64,000 nt of DNA from Stenotrophomonas sp. 704A1. Its GTDB lineage: Bacteria > Pseudomonadota > Gammaproteobacteria > Xanthomonadales > Xanthomonadaceae. The notes beneath the pieces are model-generated. The model ran no database searches. It saw nothing but the letters and a program-made list of their open reading frames with translations, and was not told where the DNA came from. The stretch covers positions 2,877,501 to 2,941,500 of the forward strand of contig NZ_CP130831.1 of NCBI RefSeq assembly GCF_030549525.1. The letters are read 5' to 3'. This document shows positions 1-8,644 of the stretch, one piece after another. The number at the start of each line of letters is the position of its first letter. Positions within the stretch are counted from its first letter, which is position 1. The translations under genes and the position numbers were made by a program.

Positions 1-458
1 TCTTCACCATCCTGGGTGACAGTGGCCGACGCTACAGCAGCACGCTGCGCGACATCGCGCCGGCGCCGGAGTCGATCACCAACGAAGACACCTCCGGCTT
101 CGCACCGGCGGGCGCTTCGGCGGGCGCCAGCCGCACGGCCATGTACTACAACGGCCAGTTCGACGTGGACAACGCCGATGGCCGCCTGCGCAGCTACATG
201 ACGGCACAGGTGCGCATCGTGCTGGGGCGTGCGAAGGACGTGCTGATCATTCCCTCGGCGGCGCTGGGTGCACGCGCCGCCGATGGCAGCTACAGCGTGC
301 AGGTACGCGGCGCGGATGGCCAGCCTGCCCTGCGGCGCATCACCACCGGCCTCGACGACCAGATCAACGTGGAAGTGCGCAGTGGCCTGCAGCAGGGCGA
401 GCAGCTGGTGCTGGTCCAGGCCGGCGATACCGCCGCCACAGCCGCCGCACAGCCATGA
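1..458 (+). CDS. macA: MacA-type periplasmic adaptor, C-terminal part
   Basis: The reading frame enters from the left edge (first full codon at base 3) and ends at a TGA sharing bases with the next start codon, so about 151 C-terminal residues are present. They match the beta-barrel and membrane-proximal end of HlyD/MacA adaptors: a long loop rich in Ala, Gly and Ser, then a strand region with a conserved IPSAAL segment and a final LQQGEQLV segment. In this family the adaptor links an inner-membrane ABC transporter to a TolC-like outer-membrane channel. The ATGA overlap with macB indicates translational coupling. No TolC-type gene is visible in the window. The family assignment is strong; the exported substrate (macrolides, peptides or siderophore) is not readable. 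Confidence 0.85.
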   Translation, partial: FTILGDSGRRYSSTLRDIAPAPESITNEDTSGFAPAGASAGASRTAMYYNGQFDVDNADGRLRSYMTAQVRIVLGRAKDVLIIPSAALGARAADGSYSVQVRGADGQPALRRITTGLDDQINVEVRSGLQQGEQLVLVQAGDTAATAAAQP

Positions 459-2425
459 CGGACGCCGGGAAGGACGCACCGCTGCTGCGCGTGCGCGGCA
501 TCCGCCGCGAATTTGCCGCCGGCGAACAGACCCTGGTCGTGCTCGATGGCATCGACCTGGATATCCGCGCCGGTGAACTGGTGGCCATCGTCGGCCAGTC
601 CGGCTCGGGCAAGTCCACCCTGATGAACATCCTGGGCTGCCTGGACCGGCCCTCGGCCGGCACCTATCAGATCGCCGGCCGCGAGACCGCGCAGATGTCG
701 CCGGATGAACTGGCCGAGCTGCGCCGCGAGCACTTCGGCTTCATCTTCCAGCGCTACCACCTGCTGACCGACCTGACCGCGCTGGGCAATGTGGAAGTGC
801 CGGCCATCTATGCCGGCCAACCCGCTACCGACCGCCATGCCCGCGCGCAGGCGCTGTTGCAGCGGTTGGGCCTGGGCGAACGCATGCAGCACCTGCCCGG
901 CGAGCTGTCCGGCGGCCAGCAGCAGCGCGTGTCGATCGCACGCGCGTTGATGAACGGCGGCGCGGTGATCTTCGCCGATGAGCCCACCGGCGCACTGGAC
1001 ACCCAGTCCGGCAGGGAGGTGATGAAGATCCTCGGCGAACTGCATGCCGAAGGCCATACCGTGGTACTGGTCACCCATGACATGGCCGTGGCCGAACATG
1101 CGCAGCGCATCATCGAGATCCGCGACGGGCGCATCGTCGATGATCGCCGTAGCGCTGGCGCGACAGCGGCGGCCGCCACCCCCCCCGCCCACCTGCTTGC
1201 ACACAGCGAAGGCACCGGCTGGCAAGCCCTGCGCGATCGCTTCAGCGAAGCCTTCCGCATGGCCCTGCGCGCAATGAACGCGCACCGCATGCGTACCTTC
1301 CTGACCATGCTCGGCATCATCATCGGCATCGCCTCGGTGGTCTCGGTGGTTGCCCTGGGCACCGGCGCACGCCAGGCCATCCTGTCCAACATCGCCTCGC
1401 TGGGCACCACCACCATCGAGATCTACCCGGGCTCAGGCTTCGGCGATGTGCACGCCGCGCAGGTGGAAACCCTGACGCCCGGTGACAGCACGGCGCTGGC
1501 CGGGCAGCCATTCGTGGACAGTGCCACGCCCGGCGTCGCCAGCAGTGGCACCGCCCAGCGCGGCAACCGCTCGGCCAACGTGCAGATGCGGGGCGTGAGT
1601 GAGCAGTACTTCCGCGTGCACGGCCTGAAGCTGGGGCAGGGCCGCTTCTTCGGCCAGCCTGCTGTCGCCGGCTACCAGCAGGTAGTGGTGATCGACGCCA
1701 ACACGCGCGCACGGTTCTTTGCCGCGCAGGAAGATCCGATCGGCCAGACCCTGCTGCTTGGCAACGTTCCGGTGCGGGTGGTGGGCGTGGTGAAGAAGGA
1801 GGCCGGCGCCTTGGGCGATGCCTCGCTGCTGCAGGTCTGGGTGCCCTACACCACCGCCATGGCGCGCATGCTGGGGCAGAGCCATGTATCCAGCATCACC
1901 GTGCGCGTGTCCGACACCGTGGGCATGCAGGCGGCAGAGGCCTCCATCCGCCGGCTGTTGGAACGCCGCCACGGGCGGCAGGACTTCTACATGAGCAACA
2001 ACGCGCAGATCCGCACGTCGATCGAGCAGACCACCCGCATCCTGACGCTGATGATCAGCTCGATTGCCGCCATCGCGCTGGTGGTGGGCGGCATCGGGGT
2101 GATGAACATCATGCTGGTGTCGGTGACCGAGCGCACCCGCGAGATCGGCGTGCGCATGGCGGTGGGCGCGCGCCGCAGCGACATCCTGCAGCAGTTCCTG
2201 ATCGAGTCGGTACTGGTCTGCCTGCTCGGTGGCGTGCTGGGTATTGCCGTGGCGCTGGCACTGGGGGCCGTGCTGGCACTGGCCGACATCGGCTTCTCGC
2301 TGGTGTTCTCGAGCACCTCGATCCTGGCCGCGTTTGCCTGCAGCAGCCTGATCGGCATTGGTTTCGGCTTCCTGCCGGCACGCCGTGCAGCGCAGCTGGA
2401 CCCGGTGGAGGCGCTGGTGCGCTGA
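455..2425 (+). CDS. macB: MacB-type ABC transporter, ATPase-permease fusion
   Basis: 656 residues, the usual MacB size. The N-terminal ABC ATPase (about 10-235) has Walker A GQSGSGKST (47-55), the LSGGQQQR signature (151-158) and Walker B VIFADEP (171-177). A linker is followed by the first membrane helix near residue 285 (HRMRTFLTMLGIIIGIAS), a large periplasmic MacB_PCD domain, and a C-terminal FtsX-type segment with three more helices containing the conserved TERTREIGVRMAVGA stretch. This gives the four-helix mechanotransmission topology of MacB. It starts inside the macA stop codon, so the two form an operon. The likely role is ATP-driven export from the periplasm through MacA and an outer-membrane TolC homologue encoded elsewhere. 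Confidence 0.93.
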   Translation: MTDAGKDAPLLRVRGIRREFAAGEQTLVVLDGIDLDIRAGELVAIVGQSGSGKSTLMNILGCLDRPSAGTYQIAGRETAQMSPDELAELRREHFGFIFQRYHLLTDLTALGNVEVPAIYAGQPATDRHARAQALLQRLGLGERMQHLPGELSGGQQQRVSIARALMNGGAVIFADEPTGALDTQSGREVMKILGELHAEGHTVVLVTHDMAVAEHAQRIIEIRDGRIVDDRRSAGATAAAATPPAHLLAHSEGTGWQALRDRFSEAFRMALRAMNAHRMRTFLTMLGIIIGIASVVSVVALGTGARQAILSNIASLGTTTIEIYPGSGFGDVHAAQVETLTPGDSTALAGQPFVDSATPGVASSGTAQRGNRSANVQMRGVSEQYFRVHGLKLGQGRFFGQPAVAGYQQVVVIDANTRARFFAAQEDPIGQTLLLGNVPVRVVGVVKKEAGALGDASLLQVWVPYTTAMARMLGQSHVSSITVRVSDTVGMQAAEASIRRLLERRHGRQDFYMSNNAQIRTSIEQTTRILTLMISSIAAIALVVGGIGVMNIMLVSVTERTREIGVRMAVGARRSDILQQFLIESVLVCLLGGVLGIAVALALGAVLALADIGFSLVFSSTSILAAFACSSLIGIGFGFLPARRAAQLDPVEALVR

Positions 2426-2516
2426 ACGAGGTGCATCCAGCGCGAACGACTACAGGTTCGCGCAATGTCCGCGCGCTGTACTGGCACGACCAACACAGCC
2501 GCACAGGAGCGGAACG

Positions 2517-2903
2517 ATGTTTCAGAAGACAGGACGTACAGCGTTGCTGCTGGGGGCCGCACTGCAACTGCTGGTGCTGCTGCCTTGCGCGGGAAATGCC
2601 CATGCACAGGACCGCGATGGCTACCGCTCCGGCTGGGACCGGGGCTACCACGACCGCCAGCGCGACGAATGGGAGCGCCGCGAACGCGAACGTGAGCGCG
2701 ACCGGCGCGACGATGCCAAGGCCAAGCGCGTGGTGGTGGGCGTGGTGGGCGCAGCGGTGGTGGCCGGTGTGATCGCCGCCGCGGCCAAGCGCGAGCGCGA
2801 GACCCGCGAGCGCGCCGACTACTGCATGAACCGCTACGGCAACTACGACCGCCGCAACGACACCTACCGTGGCTCGGATGGCTACACCTATCCCTGCCGC
2901 TGA
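2517..2903 (+). CDS. Small exported Arg/Asp-rich protein
   Basis: 128 residues from an ATG preceded by a fitting ribosome site (ACAGGAG). Residues 1-33 form a classical signal peptide (hydrophobic LLLGAALQLLVLLPCA, then NAHAQ). The mature part has a strongly charged stretch dense in Arg, Asp and Glu (about 36-68), a short hydrophobic glycine/valine/alanine segment that could be a membrane helix (VVVGVVGAAVVAGVIAAAA), and a C-terminal Tyr/Arg/Asn-rich tail with two Cys. I do not recognise a named family. It lies 91 bp after macB and 30 bp before an EF-hand gene, so it may be cotranscribed with either. Function unknown; probably periplasmic or inner-membrane anchored. Confidence 0.7.
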   Translation: MFQKTGRTALLLGAALQLLVLLPCAGNAHAQDRDGYRSGWDRGYHDRQRDEWERRERERERDRRDDAKAKRVVVGVVGAAVVAGVIAAAAKRERETRERADYCMNRYGNYDRRNDTYRGSDGYTYPCR

Positions 2904-2933
2904 CCTGCCCTGCAATCCGAAGGAACCGACCGC

Positions 2934-3311
2934 ATGAACAAGACGCTCCTCATCATCGCCCTGTGTGCCACACCGCTGATCGGCCACGCCGCCAGCGGCG
3001 ACCCGAAACAGGCCTACATCGATTCCAGCTTCGCCGTCATGGACGGCAACGGCGATGGCCGCATCGACAAGGCCGAGTACGCGGCGTTCCAGCAGGCACG
3101 CTTCAGCAAGCAGGCCGATTCCATTGATGCCGCGTTCAAGGAAATGGATGCCGACAAGGACGGAAGGATCAGCAGGAAGGAAGCGGCCGTGGTGCCGGAA
3201 ATCGCGAAGTATTTCGCGGGGCTGGATGCTGATGGCGATGGCCATCTGTCGCTGAAGGAAATGCAGCAGGCCATGGTGGCCGCGCAGACGGCAGACGCGC
3301 CGGCGAAGTAA
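2934..3311 (+). CDS. Periplasmic EF-hand calcium-binding protein
   Basis: 125 residues with an N-terminal signal peptide (about 1-20, ending GHAAS). Three EF-hand loops are readable: DGNGDGRIDKAE (37-48), DADKDGRISRKE (72-83) and DADGDGHLSLKE (98-109). Each has acidic or Asn residues at loop positions 1, 3 and 5 and Glu at 12. The short spacing gives one lone hand plus a pair. Such small exported EF-hand proteins are common in Xanthomonadaceae; calcium buffering or calcium-dependent envelope stability is a family-level guess. Start: ATG with AAGGAACC upstream. A GC-rich hairpin follows the stop. Confidence 0.88.
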   Translation: MNKTLLIIALCATPLIGHAASGDPKQAYIDSSFAVMDGNGDGRIDKAEYAAFQQARFSKQADSIDAAFKEMDADKDGRISRKEAAVVPEIAKYFAGLDADGDGHLSLKEMQQAMVAAQTADAPAK

Positions 3312-3314
3312 CGC

Positions 3315-3390
3315 GTCGGTGCTCGCGCGCACCGACAGCATGGCGATGCCCGGGTGGATGCTCACCCGGGTGGGCACCCACCCGGGCGGC
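3315..3390. terminator. Hairpin cluster between convergent genes
   Basis: Two stem-loops fill the gap between the EF-hand gene and the convergent gene on the other strand. The first is GTCGGTGC/GCACCGAC (3315-3322 with 3329-3336). The second has alternative pairings of CCCGGGTG/CACCCGGG repeats (3348-3390). There is no clear T-run, so this is a probable but weak bidirectional terminator. Confidence 0.4.
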
Positions 3391-3397
3391 GTTACGC

Positions 3398-3853
3398 TCA
3401 GCGCACCTTGTACAGCACCGCGGCCCCTGGACGCGGCTCGAACGCCGGCACGGTCTGCTGGGTGAGCGCGGTGCCCTTGGCATCCCACACCAGCGTTTCC
3501 ACCGGGTACTCATCCTTCCGGGTCATCTGGTCGATCTTCGCCACGACCACCGCCGCAGCGGCCGGCACCTCCGGATTCCAGCCGAAAACCCCCACCCGGC
3601 CATAGAACACGGCCGGTGCAGTGGCGTCGAGGCGGCGGTCCGGGCACATCACCAGGCCACGGTCGAGCATGACGCGCAGTGCACCGACCGGCACCTTCTT
3701 CACCGTAGGCGCAGTGCGCTCGGTGCTGTGGCCAGGACAGACGTTGGCCGCGCGGGTGACCATGTCTTCGGCCACCTGGCGGTCGGATTGGGCCAAGGCC
3801 AACGCCGGGGCAAGGCAGAGGCCGAGCAGGACAAGCGGGGACTTCCGGGTCAT
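3398..3853 (-). CDS. Exported protein of unknown function
   Basis: 151 residues from the ATG at 3853, chosen because it directly begins a clean signal peptide (MTRKSPLVLLGLCLAPALALAQ); the longer frame adds 20 residues with no signal character. The mature protein has two Cys in conserved-looking contexts (NVCPGH and MCPDRR), suggesting one disulfide, and short beta-type segments such as PAVFYGRVGVFG. It is probably periplasmic. I do not recognise the family. Convergent with the EF-hand gene and separated from the effector gene downstream of its start by about 100 bp. Confidence 0.7.
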   Translation of the reverse strand: MTRKSPLVLLGLCLAPALALAQSDRQVAEDMVTRAANVCPGHSTERTAPTVKKVPVGALRVMLDRGLVMCPDRRLDATAPAVFYGRVGVFGWNPEVPAAAAVVVAKIDQMTRKDEYPVETLVWDAKGTALTQQTVPAFEPRPGAAVLYKVR

Positions 3854-3949
3854 TGCTGCGTTCCTTGAATGGGTTGCAAGCGAACTTAGCAATGGCTGCA
3901 CGCGAAGTTGCAAAGGCGACGTGAGGCTTCGGTTACGTCGTCATGGCGC

Positions 3950-5275
3950 CTAGCCCATGCGCATGGATGGATTGTCCCGTGTCTGCAGGTCCATCTCCTG
4001 CTGCTGGCGCTGCACCTGGCTCTGCTCGCGGTCCACGTTGGCCACCTGCAGGCGCTGCAGCGACTGCTCGACCGGTGTCTGCACCGCGAGATCCGTCGGC
4101 ATCGACGCCCGAAGATGCGCGGAGTCGTTTGGCTCGCCCTGCACCACAAAGACATTGCGGCCGGCAGGGTTGTCGCTCGTCTGCGCGCTCAGCATCACGT
4201 GGTCGGCCCGCTCCAGGTTGTGCTGGCGCGCCAGCGCCATCACGCTGGCGGTCAGGCGCTCGCTGCTTTCATCATGCGTGCGCCCGGCCTGCGCATCCAG
4301 AACCGCGACACCCTGCCTGACCTGTTGCAGCAGACCGTACTCGGCATGGCCCGGGCCGATATCGGCCAACCGGGTCGGGGCGAGGCGCGGGTCTGGCAGA
4401 TCGTCCACCGATGCCGTGAGTGGGCTGCGCGTAATCGTGCGGAAGTTGTCCTCGGGATGGAACTGGCCTGCCTTCTGCTGGCGCTCCAGGCGAACTTCGC
4501 GGGCGTCGTTGAGCTCGGCAATGCGTACGGAATCGGTGATCTCGCTCATCGTCACATGGCCACCACCGGCGCTGACACTGGTCCACTTCTTCTCCCCCTC
4601 GAAGTACATGGCGTAGTGGCTGTTGCCGCCGATCACGTTTGGGTCGACCGACGAGCGACCTTCAAGGGCTTGGACGGCTTCATGCGCCGTCAACGTGAGC
4701 ACGTAGCGACCGCCCTTCCATGCCCCCATCTGCGTTACGGCATCGGTACTGGTATCCCAGGCGCGCGTCATGCCGCGGTAGCTGTTGTTAAGCATGCCGG
4801 TCCAGATCTGCTCCATCTTCTGCGGACCTTCCTTGGCCAGCGCAGCCTGCAGCAGCACGCGCGGAGTCCAGCAGTTTGGATCAAGCCTGTGATGCTCGAA
4901 GGCACGATCATGCGACAGCATCACGTCCCTGCCCGGCAGGTTCAAGGCAAGATCCGGGCGTTTCAGGTCGAACCAGCGCTGCCTGCGCTCGAGGTCCTGC
5001 ACAATCAGGGTCTGCCCAAAAGACTCCCATTCCCGCTCGCTCAGATTCGCGTTGGGGTGGCGGGAGCCATTGTCGTGCTGGTGCGACGCGTGGCTCTGCG
5101 CGTAACTGTTGGCAACACGTCCAGGCAGGCTGTCATTGCGCACCACTCCAAGTGCCAGCGTCCCGTAGCCGTCGGCGCCCTCCAGCTGCGACAGATAGTT
5201 CCAGTAAAGCTCGCGATTCCCGGACTTGGCGTAATGTCCGAGGATCTCCAGATTCTTTTGGCTCAATCCACTCAT
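3950..5275 (-). CDS. T4SS antibacterial effector with XVIPCD domain (X-Tfe)
   Basis: 441 residues, no signal peptide. The last ~130 residues (about 310-441) carry the hallmarks of the Xanthomonadales VirD4-interacting domain: a segment with RADHVML (356-362), NVFVVQGEPNDSAHLRA (374-390), an AVQTPVEQSLQRL stretch (397-409) and a Gln-rich tail (419-428). This domain is known to recruit cargo to the VirD4 coupling protein of the bacterial-killing T4SS. The N-terminal ~290 residues, the presumed toxin, begin with a short helical part containing YGTLALGVV (38-46) seen in other such effectors by my recollection; I cannot assign an enzymatic activity. Start ATG has GGGAGG upstream. The gene lies 24 bp after a lipoprotein gene that is the likely immunity partner. 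No T4SS structural genes are in the window. Confidence 0.85.
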   Translation of the reverse strand: MSGLSQKNLEILGHYAKSGNRELYWNYLSQLEGADGYGTLALGVVRNDSLPGRVANSYAQSHASHQHDNGSRHPNANLSEREWESFGQTLIVQDLERRQRWFDLKRPDLALNLPGRDVMLSHDRAFEHHRLDPNCWTPRVLLQAALAKEGPQKMEQIWTGMLNNSYRGMTRAWDTSTDAVTQMGAWKGGRYVLTLTAHEAVQALEGRSSVDPNVIGGNSHYAMYFEGEKKWTSVSAGGGHVTMSEITDSVRIAELNDAREVRLERQQKAGQFHPEDNFRTITRSPLTASVDDLPDPRLAPTRLADIGPGHAEYGLLQQVRQGVAVLDAQAGRTHDESSERLTASVMALARQHNLERADHVMLSAQTSDNPAGRNVFVVQGEPNDSAHLRASMPTDLAVQTPVEQSLQRLQVANVDREQSQVQRQQQEMDLQTRDNPSMRMG

Positions 5276-5299
5276 GCCTGCCTCCCTGTAGGCAACGAA

Positions 5300-6163
5300 T
5301 TACTTCACCTTGCTTTCCGCAAGGACACGCCTCACAGCACTCTCCATGCGTTTCCAATCCTGCAGAAACACCCTGTTATAGCTGAGCATGATCGAGAGCT
5401 TGCTCTCGTCATCCACGAAGTAGTGCGTACAACCTGCCACAGTAGATCCAGGCATGTCCGTTACCTCAGTCCCTTGCACACGCAGGCCATCCTCACTGTG
5501 CTTCCTGCTGTCGCACTTGATGAAGGTGGTCAGGCGAGCCTGTGCATCACGGACCACGTACCAGTCACCTTCGTAAGCCGGGTTCCGCGGTGCCGGCCTG
5601 CCATAGCGGGCCTGGTATTGCTCTGAATACACGGCCATCTTCTCTTCATCGATGGCGTACGGAATCAAGCCCAAGGTTTCAGGCTGCGCGATACGCAGAT
5701 CAAGCCTGGCAGCAGGATCACCGTGCTCCAACGAATCGCCGTCCGTACGGGCCTCGTCGCCCGAGTACCGTGCCAACGCTGTTTCGATGGGCACACGGTC
5801 GACGTAGTCAATGAGGACTTTGATCTCCTTTCGAAAATCGTTTGTGCGTGGATCGGCCCGCGCACCTGGCGCCGTCGGCTTCATATCCGGCCATTCAATC
5901 ACCAGGGTAACGCCCTCGCCCGGCCAGGGCGCGATCTGGCTGTCCAGATAATTGGCGGGAAACCGGAACGTCGTCGGACCGAGTTTCACGTCCACTGGCA
6001 CGTCGGTGTAGGTATGCCCATTGAGGGTACGGCCGGTCTGGGTTGCGCCCGTCATGGCAGGATTCCTTTCGTGTTCGTTGGACGGCGGCCGTGCACAGGC
6101 ACCGGCACTTACTGCGACAGCAAGTGCCAGTGCCAGGCACCGGCCGGGGGACATCACGTGCAT
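5300..6163 (-). CDS. Candidate immunity lipoprotein for the adjacent T4SS effector (X-Tfi)
   Basis: 287 residues from the ATG at 6163 (an ATG at 6154 would also give a complete signal). The signal peptide ends in a lipobox-like VSAGAC, so the protein should be lipid-anchored and face the periplasm. The body has segments such as PTTFRFPANYLD, GDWYVV and CTHYFVDDESKLSIML. This overall pattern reminds me of Tli4-type immunity proteins, but I cannot verify that. Position immediately upstream of, and cotranscribed with, an XVIPCD effector is the standard layout of X-Tfi genes, which protect the producer and its siblings in the periplasm. Immunity role is inferred from context, the lipoprotein nature is seen. 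Confidence 0.75.
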   Translation of the reverse strand: MHVMSPGRCLALALAVAVSAGACARPPSNEHERNPAMTGATQTGRTLNGHTYTDVPVDVKLGPTTFRFPANYLDSQIAPWPGEGVTLVIEWPDMKPTAPGARADPRTNDFRKEIKVLIDYVDRVPIETALARYSGDEARTDGDSLEHGDPAARLDLRIAQPETLGLIPYAIDEEKMAVYSEQYQARYGRPAPRNPAYEGDWYVVRDAQARLTTFIKCDSRKHSEDGLRVQGTEVTDMPGSTVAGCTHYFVDDESKLSIMLSYNRVFLQDWKRMESAVRRVLAESKVK

Positions 6164-6238
6164 GGCCAATCCATAGCAGGGTTCCGGGGCCACTATAGGG
6201 AACCGGGTGTCAATGGGACAGGAACGGCGTCCCAGCCT

Positions 6239-6646
6239 TCACGGCACCAGACAGCGTTCCACCTGCAACGACAGCACCTGGCAGGCATTGAACAGCCCGT
6301 CGATCACCGCCGAGGACGGGCAGCTGTCCGGATCGTCGCTCTCCCGCGCGATGTGTGCGGCGTGCAGCACGGCCGTCAGTGCGGTAATGCCCGACGCACT
6401 ACGGGTCGCCAGGGCCATATCGAAAGCACGGCCCGGGCTGAGGCGGGTTTCGGTCCAGGGCTGGCCATCGGCCCGCGTGCTTTTGCCGAAGCTTTTCAGC
6501 AGGGCCAGGAAAGCGGATGACGCAGCGGATTCGGCGGATTCGCAGAGGGCATCCTCGAGCCTTTCGGCCAAGGCATTGGGAAGATCGCGCACGGCACTGC
6601 CGAACAGCGCGTGCAGCCGGGGATAGTCGGGAAGACGGTCTGACAT
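6239..6646 (-). CDS. Small soluble protein of unknown function
   Basis: 135 residues from the ATG at 6646, which has GAGGT seven bases upstream; longer versions of the frame have low-complexity, non-protein-like N termini. The sequence is helical and Ala/Ser-rich, with a central stretch around ESAESAASSAFLALLKSFGK and a C-terminal region (VIDGLFNACQVLSLQVERC). No signal peptide or membrane helix. No family recognised. It stands alone, on the same strand as and upstream of the effector/immunity pair, with a 75-bp gap. Confidence 0.6.
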   Translation of the reverse strand: MSDRLPDYPRLHALFGSAVRDLPNALAERLEDALCESAESAASSAFLALLKSFGKSTRADGQPWTETRLSPGRAFDMALATRSASGITALTAVLHAAHIARESDDPDSCPSSAVIDGLFNACQVLSLQVERCLVP

Positions 6647-7055
6647 GGCGGCAACCTCACGGTGTGGCCACCTGCAGATGCAAGGTGGCGGACGGTGCGG
6701 GTTGGCGTGCCGGATACATGATGCAAGAAGCCGGCGGATCGCGAGATCCCCACGCACCGTCCGCCATAAGCTGGCAGGCGGTGCATTGTCGCGGCCGCAG
6801 CGCTGGCTGCAACCGAGACGCCGCGCATCATGTAAGTTCGGGACGCCAATCCCGGCCAGGGCAGGTACCTTGGCGAGGCGATGATTGCCGCACTTCTTCA
6901 ACGCTGAAAAGTAGGGAAATTCCGGTTCTGCGCGTAGTCGTGGCGGTAGCGTCACAGCGTGTCGAAATGCATGCAGGATCAGGTAATACGTCGACCGGAA
7001 CTGTCGAGCCACACGGGTGATTCGGCCCGAATCGCCAAGCTGAACGCGACATCAC
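6647..7055. other. 409-bp stretch with no gene seen
   Basis: Open frames here are short and lack both protein-like composition and ribosome sites. It should hold the promoter of the leftward gene ending at 6239 and the 3' end of the HxlR transcript. I see no clear hairpin with a T-run and no RNA gene. Confidence 0.5.
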
Positions 7056-7409
7056 TCACGCGTCAGCGCCCGCATCCGTCTGCTGATACCCGCGGTAGGT
7101 CTCACCCCACTCGCGCATGGCCAGCAGCACCGGCACCAGCGTCCGGCCGAACTCGGAAAGCTCGTACTCCACCTTCGGCGGCACTTCGGGGTAAACATGG
7201 CGGATCACCACCCCGTCGGCTTCAAGCTCGCGCAGCTGGCTGGTCAGCATGGACTGGGTGGCATTCGGCACGCGCCGGGTCAGTTCCATGAAACGCCGCT
7301 TACCGGTCATCAGGTGAAACAGAATAATCGGCTTCCACACACCGCCCATTACCGACAGCGTGACTTCCACGGCGCAGCCGCTCTTGTTGTCCCAACGCCT
7401 GCTACGCAT
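7056..7409 (-). CDS. HxlR-family transcriptional regulator
   Basis: 117 residues, typical for HxlR/MarR-like winged-helix regulators. Recognisable features are the N-terminal Cys segment (CAVEVTLSVMGGVWKPIIL, about 12-30), the helix with RFMELTRRVPNATQSMLTSQL and the wing LEADGVVIRHVYPEVPPKVEYEL ending in the family's EYELSEFGRTL pattern. It is transcribed divergently from the AcuI/YhdH-type reductase at 7512 with a 102-bp shared control region, the usual arrangement for a local repressor sensing reactive carbonyl or quinone stress. The single Cys at residue 12 could be redox-sensing, as in some relatives; that is inference. Confidence 0.9.
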   Translation of the reverse strand: MRSRRWDNKSGCAVEVTLSVMGGVWKPIILFHLMTGKRRFMELTRRVPNATQSMLTSQLRELEADGVVIRHVYPEVPPKVEYELSEFGRTLVPVLLAMREWGETYRGYQQTDAGADA

Positions 7410-7481
7410 ACCTACTCCGGAAAACCATAGTACCTACGAAAAATCGTCGTTCTTGTTGCGATAACGGTGCGAGCCTAGCAT
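7409..7481. promoter_or_regulatory. Divergent control region of hxlR-like gene and reductase
   Basis: Two direct copies of TACCTAC (7409-7415, overlapping the regulator's start codon, and 7431-7437) lie 22 bp apart, about two helical turns, and could be operator half-sites. Towards the reductase, TTGTTG (7453-7458), 17 bp and TAGCAT (7476-7481) form a plausible sigma-70 promoter ending 30 bp before its ATG. Confidence 0.35.
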
Positions 7482-7511
7482 GGAGCCATCCCCTGAACGC
7501 GAGGCCCCACC

Positions 7512-8501
7512 ATGAGTTTCAAGGCACTGCTGACCCGCAAGACCGACACCGGTGTTGCCACTGAACTGGTCGATTTCGATGAAGCCAACCTGATGGAGGG
7601 CGACGTCCTGGTGCAGGTCGAATATTCAACGCTCAATTACAAGGACGCGCTGGCGCTGACCAACGAGCGCCCGGTCATGCGCACGTATCCACTCATTCCC
7701 GGTATCGATCTGGCCGGCGTGGTGCTGGAATCCAGCAATGCCGAATTCAAGACCGGTGATCGGGTGGTGCTCAATGGCTGGGACCTGAGCATGGGCCACC
7801 ACGGCGGCCTGGCCCAGCGTGCGCGCGTGCGTGGCGAGTGGCTGAACAGGATCCCCGGCAACCTGACCACCCGCGATGCCATGGCCATCGGCACCGCCGG
7901 CTATACCGCCATGCTTTGCGTGCTGGCACTGGAAGATGCGGGCGTGACCCCGGACAAGGGCGATGTGCTGGTAACCGGTGCCAACGGTGGCGTGGGCTCG
8001 ATCGCCGTGGCCATCCTGTCCAAGCTGGGCTACCGCGTGGTGGCTGCAACCGGCCGTCCGGAACACGCCGAGTACCTGCACAGCCTGGGCGCGGCGGAGA
8101 TCATCGATCGCGCGCAGTTCTCCGAACCGCGCGAGCGGCCGGTCAGCAAGGAACGCTGGGCAGGCGTGGTGGACGTGGCCGGTGGCCCGACCCTGGTCAA
8201 TGCGATTGCCGAAACCAAATACCGTGGCGCCGTGGCGGCATGCGGGCTGGCGCAGAGCGATGTGCTGCACGGGTCGGTCATTCCCTTCATCCTGCGCAAC
8301 GTGACCCTGGCCGGCGTGGATTCAGTGAATGCACCGCAGGAGGTTCGCCAGCGTGCGTGGGATCGCCTGGCGACCGACCTGGACCCGCAGAAGCTGGAAA
8401 GTACCGTGCAGCAGATCGGCCTTGCCGAGGTGCTGAATGTGTACGAGCAGATCATCCCCGGCAAGGTGCGCGGGCGGATCGTGGTGGATGTGAATGCCTG
8501 A
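7512..8501 (+). CDS. AcuI/YhdH-type NADPH-dependent oxidoreductase (acrylyl-CoA reductase family)
   Basis: 329 residues, full length for the YhdH/AcuI branch of medium-chain dehydrogenase/reductases. The N-terminal GroES-like domain has NYKDALALT and the PGIDLAGVV signature. The Rossmann domain has VLVTGANGGVGSIAVAILSK (about residues 154-173, nucleotide-binding glycine motif), followed by VVAATGRPEHAEYLHSLGA (NADPH-side segment) and the family's late GVDSVNAP. No zinc ligands, as expected. Members reduce acryloyl-CoA or act on small electrophilic alkenals. Divergent from an HxlR regulator that probably controls it. Substrate in this organism is not known. Confidence 0.88.
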   Translation: MSFKALLTRKTDTGVATELVDFDEANLMEGDVLVQVEYSTLNYKDALALTNERPVMRTYPLIPGIDLAGVVLESSNAEFKTGDRVVLNGWDLSMGHHGGLAQRARVRGEWLNRIPGNLTTRDAMAIGTAGYTAMLCVLALEDAGVTPDKGDVLVTGANGGVGSIAVAILSKLGYRVVAATGRPEHAEYLHSLGAAEIIDRAQFSEPRERPVSKERWAGVVDVAGGPTLVNAIAETKYRGAVAACGLAQSDVLHGSVIPFILRNVTLAGVDSVNAPQEVRQRAWDRLATDLDPQKLESTVQQIGLAEVLNVYEQIIPGKVRGRIVVDVNA

Positions 8502-8644
8502 CGGCAATTGGGCCAGCGGTGGTGCAACGCCATCGCTGGCAGCTGGCCCTCCAGACCGGAAACGCCGCGCACGGCACCAAGCCCCCTTATCATGGGGCTG
8601 TAAGGGCGCTTTACGCCCAGTGACGTACGCAAGGCAGTATCTGG

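Noticed and set aside
3908..5626. Long rightward open frame of 572 codons
   Set aside because: It lies antisense to the effector gene and part of its immunity gene, which have signal, domain and ribosome-site evidence. It reflects high-G+C codon bias.
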